A stretch of 64,000 nucleotides of DNA, taken from assembly GCF_004210375.1 (NCBI RefSeq), contig NC_134835.1, positions 71,144,447 to 71,208,446 of the forward strand, in the 5' to 3' direction. The notes below the pieces were generated by a model. That model did not search any database and was not told the origin of the DNA. It saw nothing but the letters and a program-made list of their open reading frames with translations. The translations under genes and the position numbers were made by a program. Origin of the DNA: Tachypleus tridentatus. Its lineage: Eukaryota > Arthropoda > Merostomata > Xiphosura > Limulidae. Shown in pieces: positions 58,303 through 64,000 of this stretch. How positions within the stretch are numbered: the stretch's first letter is position 1; each line of letters begins with the position of its first letter.

Positions 58303-59033
58303 TTAACACACGTTACACATTACGGTTTCAAACAACAGAAACTTGTATCAGAATTTAAAACATAATTAAATGTCAATATGTATCAAGTTTATAATATTTG
58401 CCAACAAGATTGGTACGCATAATTTTCTTTCCTAACACAAATTTATTTCAATACATAAACAACAATACAATTTAAAATAATTACAAATAATTATTAAAAA
58501 TATTGCATTATATACAAGAGTTTTACAAACTTACACACTGTATCGAGTCTTCTGTCTGGTCTAGAACTGAATATTTTATTCACGATCCAGGTTCACGACA
58601 AGTGAATTAATTCTTAGTTGATATTGTCATACCTCGATCAAGCTAGAGCTGTCTTTCATGGTTAACCTCACAATCTGACTTATACCGGCGAACATATTTA
58701 ATGTACTCGTAGAAATACTAACGTCCGAAGTCAATTCACTGAAGTTGAACAGTTTGCAATGTTGGATATCTATAAACGTTCCTGGTCAAATTCTGTAGTT
58801 TTCCGATTAATAAACATTAATCAAAATTATTGCTTCCGAGACTTATAGTATACTGACTGCAGCTGACCAATAACAATAATTGTATCTCAGAGCATCAGTT
58901 TTATATACCAATCACGCGAGATCTCGAATTTTCAAAAATGTTTGAAAACACGTTAGCGTTTTGGTAAAAGAAATATTGTTGATTCTTGCTCTCGAGAATC
59001 TTCTCGAGATACTTACGCAATGTGCATTCAACA
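58303..59033 (-). mobile_element. LTR-like sequence, minus orientation
   Basis: About 730 bp that aligns over its whole length, at roughly 65-70% by eye, with the reverse complement of 61350-62124. Shared blocks include CTATAAACGTTCCTGGTCAAATTCTGTAGT and (A/G)CTTATAGTATA. On the minus strand it starts TGTTGAATGC and is followed by TTGGAGATTCTTCCGAGAT, resembling a primer-binding site as in Gypsy-type LTR elements. No gag/pol frame is seen beyond it, so a solo or truncated LTR is likely. Confidence 0.5.
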
Positions 59034-60187
59034 ATATACGTCACGTATATCCAACTAAAATACGTAGGCACTAAAATAAATATATAATTATAAATCCGAT
59101 ACAATTATGACAATGTTTTTGCTATATAATTTTGGACAGATGACACTAAATAAAGCTGACGTGAGTTTAGACCTCAATAACTTGGCACCTTGCTTAGATT
59201 TATTACTATATCAACTTAATCAAATTATGGATCACTCTTAATTATACAGATGTATAGCAGAGTGTTTCCTTTCGTAAATCAGCAAAATCTTTCTCAATTA
59301 ATAAAGTTCCCACAAAATACCCGTGCGACTTCTTGAAACAGCTGTGAAAAAATCTCGCTTTTATTATAAGGTTTATAATCAAATGTTTAGCACCAATACG
59401 AACCTTGGTGAAATAAATTGTTCCTTGAGTATATTTCACACCATTTTTATATAACTTTTTATTCTAATTAGGTGAATTACATTTTCGCGTTTTGTCTTAA
59501 AAATTCAAAAGCATTGTGAATAAAGGTATAATTAAACTGTATTTATGTTTATATTGCGTGTATTACATAACCTTCACAAGCTGATAAATTAAACTTACAA
59601 TTCGAAATTTCTGGGCCAGGTTTGGTACAATCAAATGAACTGAGATCTAAAGTTAAAACGTTCCTGGCATAATATCTCAGCAATAAAAAACAGAGACAAA
59701 AAAAAACGTAATTTAGTAAATTATCACATAATTTGCTTACTAATAAAAAGTCTATAAACTTTCGCAAAGCTTATAAGTTGTTTCCATCTTCAGGATGAAA
59801 TCTAAAACTCAGGGTTTTTTAACGTTTGACTTTCGCAGTCGAACTTCTTGTTTTTCTTTGTGTTTTTATTCTCGAAAAGAAGACGAGATTACAATTCAAC
59901 GAGAGACTACAATTGACTATTTAACTTCTGATCAACTGATTTACGTAAAGTGACAGGTTCATTTACATCTGGCTATAGACGTTACGTAGTCACGTGACTG
60001 AAAGCGGAACTAGTTTTACCATCTGCCATTTTGGATGTAAACGATTTTTCTCACCTGTAACGTTATATTGTGTACAGGAATACTTTGCGTTTAGTGCTCC
60101 AACAAAAGTTTCAGATAAACCTTCTAAACATAGATACAAGGTAAAATGTCAACAAGTTTGAATGGCTATGATCGACTGTAATCTATG
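59034..60187. other. Between the LTRs: no gene seen; promoter-like cluster near 59985-60040
   Basis: Contains CACGTGAC (E-box), AAGCGGAAC (ETS-like) and CTGCCATTTTGGATG (YY1-like) within 60 bases on the plus strand, just before the protein fragment at 60188. The rest is AT-rich. Confidence 0.35.
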
Positions 60188-60715
60188 CCTCCAACAATGA
60201 CTACAAGTTTAGAAACTCCATCATCAGACATGTTGACGAAGAGAGACACAGTTATGAACTAATGGAGATTCCTGACATGAAATATCCTGATATTTTCAGT
60301 TACATAGTTTTAGCACCTCATTTTGAAAACACACAAAGTTTAGATGCCTAAAATACGTTGTGACACGACACGGCGTAGCCAGGTGGATAAGGCATTCGAC
60401 TCGTAATCCGAGGGTCGCGGGTTCAAATCCCCGTCACACTATGCTCGCCATTTCATCCGTGGGGGCGTTATAATGTGACGGTCAATCCCACTATTCGTGG
60501 GTAAAAGAGTAGACCAAGAGTTGGCGGTGGGTGGTGATGACTAGCTGCCTTCCCTCTAGTCTTACACTGCTAAATTAGGGACGGCTAGCGCAAATAACTC
60601 TCGTGCAGCTTTGTGCGAAATTCAAAATAAACCAAACCTTGTGACAGGTTGGGTGCACAGTGCCGGACTGTGGAAAGTGTACGACTGGGACCTAGTTGAC
60701 TTATAATTAATTATT
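60188..60715 (+). pseudogene. Unnamed protein fragment split by a SINE (PDIFSYIV…AYKYVVTGWV)
   Basis: Before the SINE (60188-60357) a frame reads YKFRNSIIRH, DEERHSYELMEIPDMKYPDI, FSYIVLAP and QSLDA. After the SINE (60647-60715) the same protein resumes as GWVHSAGLWKVYDWDLVD. A one-base loss at GCCTAAAATAC puts a stop at the join. The pattern PDI-x2-Y(L/I)V-x2-P...SL-x-AYKY-x-V-x-GWV is one I recall from N-terminal parts of uncharacterised, multi-copy SWIM/YqaJ-type proteins of arthropods and molluscs. That link is from memory and weak. No function assigned. Confidence 0.45.
60366..60638 (+). mobile_element. SINE-A copy with 8-bp target duplication
   Basis: CGACACGGCGTAGCCAGGTGG head, GCGGGTTCAAATCCCCG, full core. 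The direct repeat TTGTGACA at 60358-60365 and 60639-60646 flanks it. It interrupts the protein fragment at 60188-60715. Confidence 0.95.
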
Positions 60716-60865
60716 TTTGTTTATCAGCTAGATATTGTTCTAAATTAAAAGATAATTCACTTGTTTGTGGAGTTGTTTACTATTGTAGCTTATGTTTAAT
60801 AAATGTTTTAGAGGCCTAGAATCTAGATTTATTGTTTAACAGCATAAATGGATTCTAACGTTACG

Positions 60866-60990
60866 TGTGCGTGTGTATTTTCTTATAGTTAAGCCACATC
60901 GGGCTATCTGCTGTGTCCACCGAGGAAAATGGAACCCCTGATTTTAGGGTTGTAAATCCGTAGACATACCGCTGTCCAAGCGGAGGACTT
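60866..60990 (-). mobile_element. SINE-C copy, full length
   Basis: Minus strand: CCTCCGCTTGGACAGCGGTATG, AAAATCAGGGGTTCCATTTTCC, CAGCAGATAGCCCGATGTGGC, TATAAGAAAATACACACG. Confidence 0.8.
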
Positions 60991-61349
60991 AGCGTTGCAA
61001 ACATATTTACATTTTATAAGTCCTATACTAGTAAAAATATTAGTGCATAATTCTATCCAACTATTCACATTTTATATGAAACAAGAACTGCAAAATATCA
61101 ACTACAGTCTCCTAAATGTACTTATACTTTTTGAGATAATATAATTTGTTAATGTGTGTGTGGATATACGTGTAATTAACGAGGGTTTAATACTTATATT
61201 TTCACATTTGTAAATAACTCATCCTATTTATAATAAAAGGTAAAAACATCAGGACATATGATGATTGCCAGTGGTTCACATTGTAAAGGATTTAGTATTA
61301 TACCTTTATTTTAATACTACGTTTGTTTCAATTTAATTCATGCAACGTA

Positions 61350-62124
61350 TGTTGTTAAATGAGTATTGCGCAAGTTCTGATTGTTTTCTAAATTTCTAGA
61401 ATATGCTCAACTGTAAGAATCACAATATAAGTTTGATGAAAACACTAGCGTATCTTCGAATATTGTTGCCAAGTAAAGTTTCTAGAGTATCGCCTAAAGT
61501 GTATAAAAGTTAGCTATCTCAAGATGCGTGGAGACAGTAGAATATTATTTGGCCAACTACAGTCTACCGAGATATACTATAAGCCCCGGAAGATATATTT
61601 TTAATTAACACTTATTAATCAAAAAACTACAGAATTTGACCAGGAACGTTTATAGATTTCGAGCATTATAAACCGTTCAACTTCAGATAATTAACTTCGT
61701 ATTTTGGTATTCCTACGAAAACATTAGACATCTTCCTCGGTAGAAAGTGAGCTTATAAACCGCGTGAGGCCAACCAAGAATAGAATTGGTTAGCTTTTCC
61801 GTCAAGAGAAGTGTCATGATATCAACTCAGAATTAATTCGCTTGTCGAGCAACTGGACCGTCGATAAAATATTAAGTTCCAGACCAGTTAGAGGGACTGA
61901 ATATTGTTTGTAAGTTTCTAAAACTTTTGTATACAAATCATTATTTCTAATAACTAATTGTAATAATCGTTATTATAAATTATATTGTTCTTTGTATATT
62001 AAAATATATTTGAGGTAAGAAAGAAAATTGTGTATATCAACCTTATTCGCAAATATCATAAATTTATGTATATCGCCATTCATTTAACTTTTAAATTTAA
62101 ATTTAAATTTTGTAAAATAATAAT
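61350..62124 (+). mobile_element. LTR-like sequence, plus orientation
   Basis: About 775 bp, starting TGTTGTTAAATGAG and followed at 62125 by TTGGAGACTCGTCC, a primer-binding-site-like sequence common after Gypsy-type LTRs. Homologous to the minus-oriented copy at 58303-59033. I see no gag or pol motif in the 1.9 kb to the window's end. Confidence 0.5.
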
Positions 62125-63413
62125 TTGGAGACTCGTCCAATATGAATTATAGTAGATAACAACACACCGAAAGATTTTATGCATTAATGTTACATTTCAG
62201 GGAATAGTATATATATATATAATTATAATTGGAGTATTATATATTAGCTGGACTTGGCTAGGTCTGTATCAAAAAAAATATTCTCTGTTCGAGCCCATAG
62301 CTTGTAGCTTTTCTGGTGCTGGTATTAATATCCATAGTATTTTCGTTGCTTGTAAAGAGAAATACTTTTAATACAATACGAATATGTTTGTAGACATTCC
62401 CAACGACTGTCTGGCAGCCTTTCCAGTGTTTGGGTTACTCCCATATAGCTCCCAGATTATTCTACAAGGAAAAAGGTTCAAACCTGTACTTTGTAAACCA
62501 ACAACAACATTACTAATTGGTATTATTATCCGATTTAGATTTAAGCGTTTAACCGCTAGGTTCACCGTTACTTCACTAACTTCTTCTTACGTCCAATATG
62601 GCGGAATAAACAAAGCAGGCCCTGTGTATGACTTTAGTTTCACCCAGTGCCAGTCAATCTTGTCTCGCTATGAAAATAATATTACGAGTACTTATGCATC
62701 ATGCATGTTAAAACTCAACGAAAAAAAGGAAGAAGAAGTGCGTAACATATGAATATTGTACTTACTGACAAACATTAAGAAATACCATCACAGAATGATT
62801 TTATGCTAGTATTTGCTTCATTCATTGTTTGCATCAATAGTACATATCAAGGCATCAGTTCTAGGGTCTTATGTATAGCAATTTTTGAGTGTTTTTTTTT
62901 TTTTGCAGTGTTAATAAATAACAAATAATATAGATTGAACCTACCAATAAGGTTGGCACAATGTAAAATAAGCACTGTTCTTTGCTTTAGACTTTTAATA
63001 TAACATCAGTTATATTCATTATTATTGAATAATATCTAATCATCGACCTTTTAAAAAATGTTAAGCCTAGACTTTTATATGACAGTGCCAAATATAATTT
63101 GATGCAATTTATTTATTTTTTAGTTACGATAACAAGACTTAGGAAATGTTAGTTATCGTTATATCTATCTTGAACCATTTTATCTCAAATAAATGTATTT
63201 AATTCAGGTGTTTACCAAAAGAATATGAAAAGAAATGGGTTTCGAAAAGCCCAAAACTGGAATTGTCACCTATAACCAAAGAAATTGTATTTTGCAATCA
63301 GTATTGTGTCATTGGATGTTATAAGCTTCAGGCCACCGACAACATGGCTTTCTGTTCTATTAAACGAAACCGGTAAAAACACACATTTATCTAACTAAAA
63401 ATAGCTAAACTCT
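62125..63413. other. Downstream of the LTR, no supported gene
   Basis: A 122-codon plus frame at 62384-62752 exists but shows no recognisable domain. Part of it (62400-62580) looks, on the minus strand, like another tRNA-derived SINE (ACCTAGCGGTTAAACGC and AGGTTTGAACC boxes). Confidence 0.35.
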
Positions 63414-63540
63414 TTGTCCCTAGGTGGTTCAGCGGAACTTTTGAGGGCTTATAACTCTAAAAACCTAGTTTCGATTCCAGCATTTGGTATATCACAAATG
63501 GTTTACTATGTAACTTTTCATTTACTAGCAAATAAACAAA
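63414..63540 (+). mobile_element. SINE-B-like copy, diverged
   Basis: CTAGGTGGTTCAGCGGAACTT (A-box-like), CCTAGTTTCGATTCCAG (B-box-like) and GGTTTACTATGTAACTTTTC. The small plus frame here is not a gene. Confidence 0.5.
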
Positions 63541-64000
63541 ACAAAGAAAATCTCCTTAAATTAAAATATTTTGATTTTGTTTTGTTAGAGACTCCTGCAC
63601 TGAAATTGTGCCGGAAGAGATATTGTTCATATCAGTTCCCCAAATAATGATGTCACTATCAAATCCATCGAAGCAATTACGTTTAAAGATCAGAAATCTA
63701 TAATAAAAACATCATTACATTACGTTACTAGCACATGGATCGTCATGTCTCTCTGCCTAATGTCGTACATTTATTAACAGTTGTTCGATTGTCCATCAGA
63801 GATATTGATGTGGAAACTTCTGAACTATCTTTTTTTTTAAATTCTGGACACCCATTTAAATCGGAGATAAATATAACCGTATACAAAATATATATTTTTT
63901 AACGTTCTGTTCTTTGAAGATAAACGTCTTAAGCTATTTTTACGTAATGAAGATTGATATTCGTGAGATTACAGCATCTTTATCACTTAACATTACTTGC
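63541..64000. other. End of window, no gene seen
   Basis: AT-rich sequence without a supported feature. Confidence 0.4.

Noticed and set aside
62384-62752. 122-codon plus-strand frame as a gene
   Set aside because: No domain or signal found, partly overlaps a SINE-like sequence, and lacks support from splice or promoter context.

Overview
This window is an AT-rich, intron-rich, repeat-dense animal nuclear segment. The only host gene I can reconstruct is a neuroligin on the minus strand. Its N-terminal coding exon is at 53174 and its stop codon at 28928, with seven coding exons over about 24 kb. All splice sites are canonical GT/AG and the phases agree, giving an open frame of 803 residues. 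The product is a secreted-in, single-pass synaptic adhesion protein: signal peptide, cholinesterase-like ectodomain with no nucleophile serine, Thr/Ser-rich stalk, one transmembrane helix and a short proline-rich tail. The HGES-Y-x-W variant of the oxyanion-hole loop is what I would expect of arthropod neuroligins. Together with the very abundant tRNA-derived SINEs this suggests a chelicerate, most likely a horseshoe crab (Limulus/Tachypleus type). That organism call is inference from remembered repeat style, not a search.

Left flank (1-28640): no host gene recognised. It holds a block of degenerate repeats cut by a SINE (48-960), a nested transposon stack (a complete 3.05-kb hAT element with perfect 8-bp target duplication at 3480-6528, containing a TA-flanked Tigger/pogo-like MITE), a nearly perfect 544-bp tandem duplication (9541-10628), a Tc1-like transposase relic interrupted by a foldback element (14124-14990), an 80-bp minisatellite (16299-16604), and a Penelope-like element end with a hammerhead-like motif (19700-20102).

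Neuroligin locus (28640-54560): exons are short islands in introns of 0.3-12 kb that carry many SINE copies, minisatellites with 41-, 42/48-, 53- and 50-bp units, a non-LTR retrotransposon RT relic, and a decayed second copy of the 3' end of the large exon 4. Upstream of the first coding exon lies a probable 5'UTR intron (acceptor at 53278/53277, donor candidate at 54193). Beyond it is a GC-richer stretch with NRF1-, CCAAT- and AP1-like motifs that is the best promoter candidate.

Right flank (54561-64000): a heavily decayed tandem array of about 2 kb, two LTR-like sequences of about 730-775 bp in opposite orientation (58303-59033 minus, 61350-62124 plus), and between them a small protein fragment split by a young SINE with an 8-bp target duplication.

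Three tRNA-derived SINE families recur. 'SINE-A' is about 270-280 bp, with a tRNA-like head, a conserved core and a CAAA-rich tail. 'SINE-B' is about 110-125 bp and ends near 'TTTGTGCTTAATT' in sense orientation. 'SINE-C' is about 110-130 bp and ends near 'GGCTTTGCTATAAGAAAA'. These names are mine.
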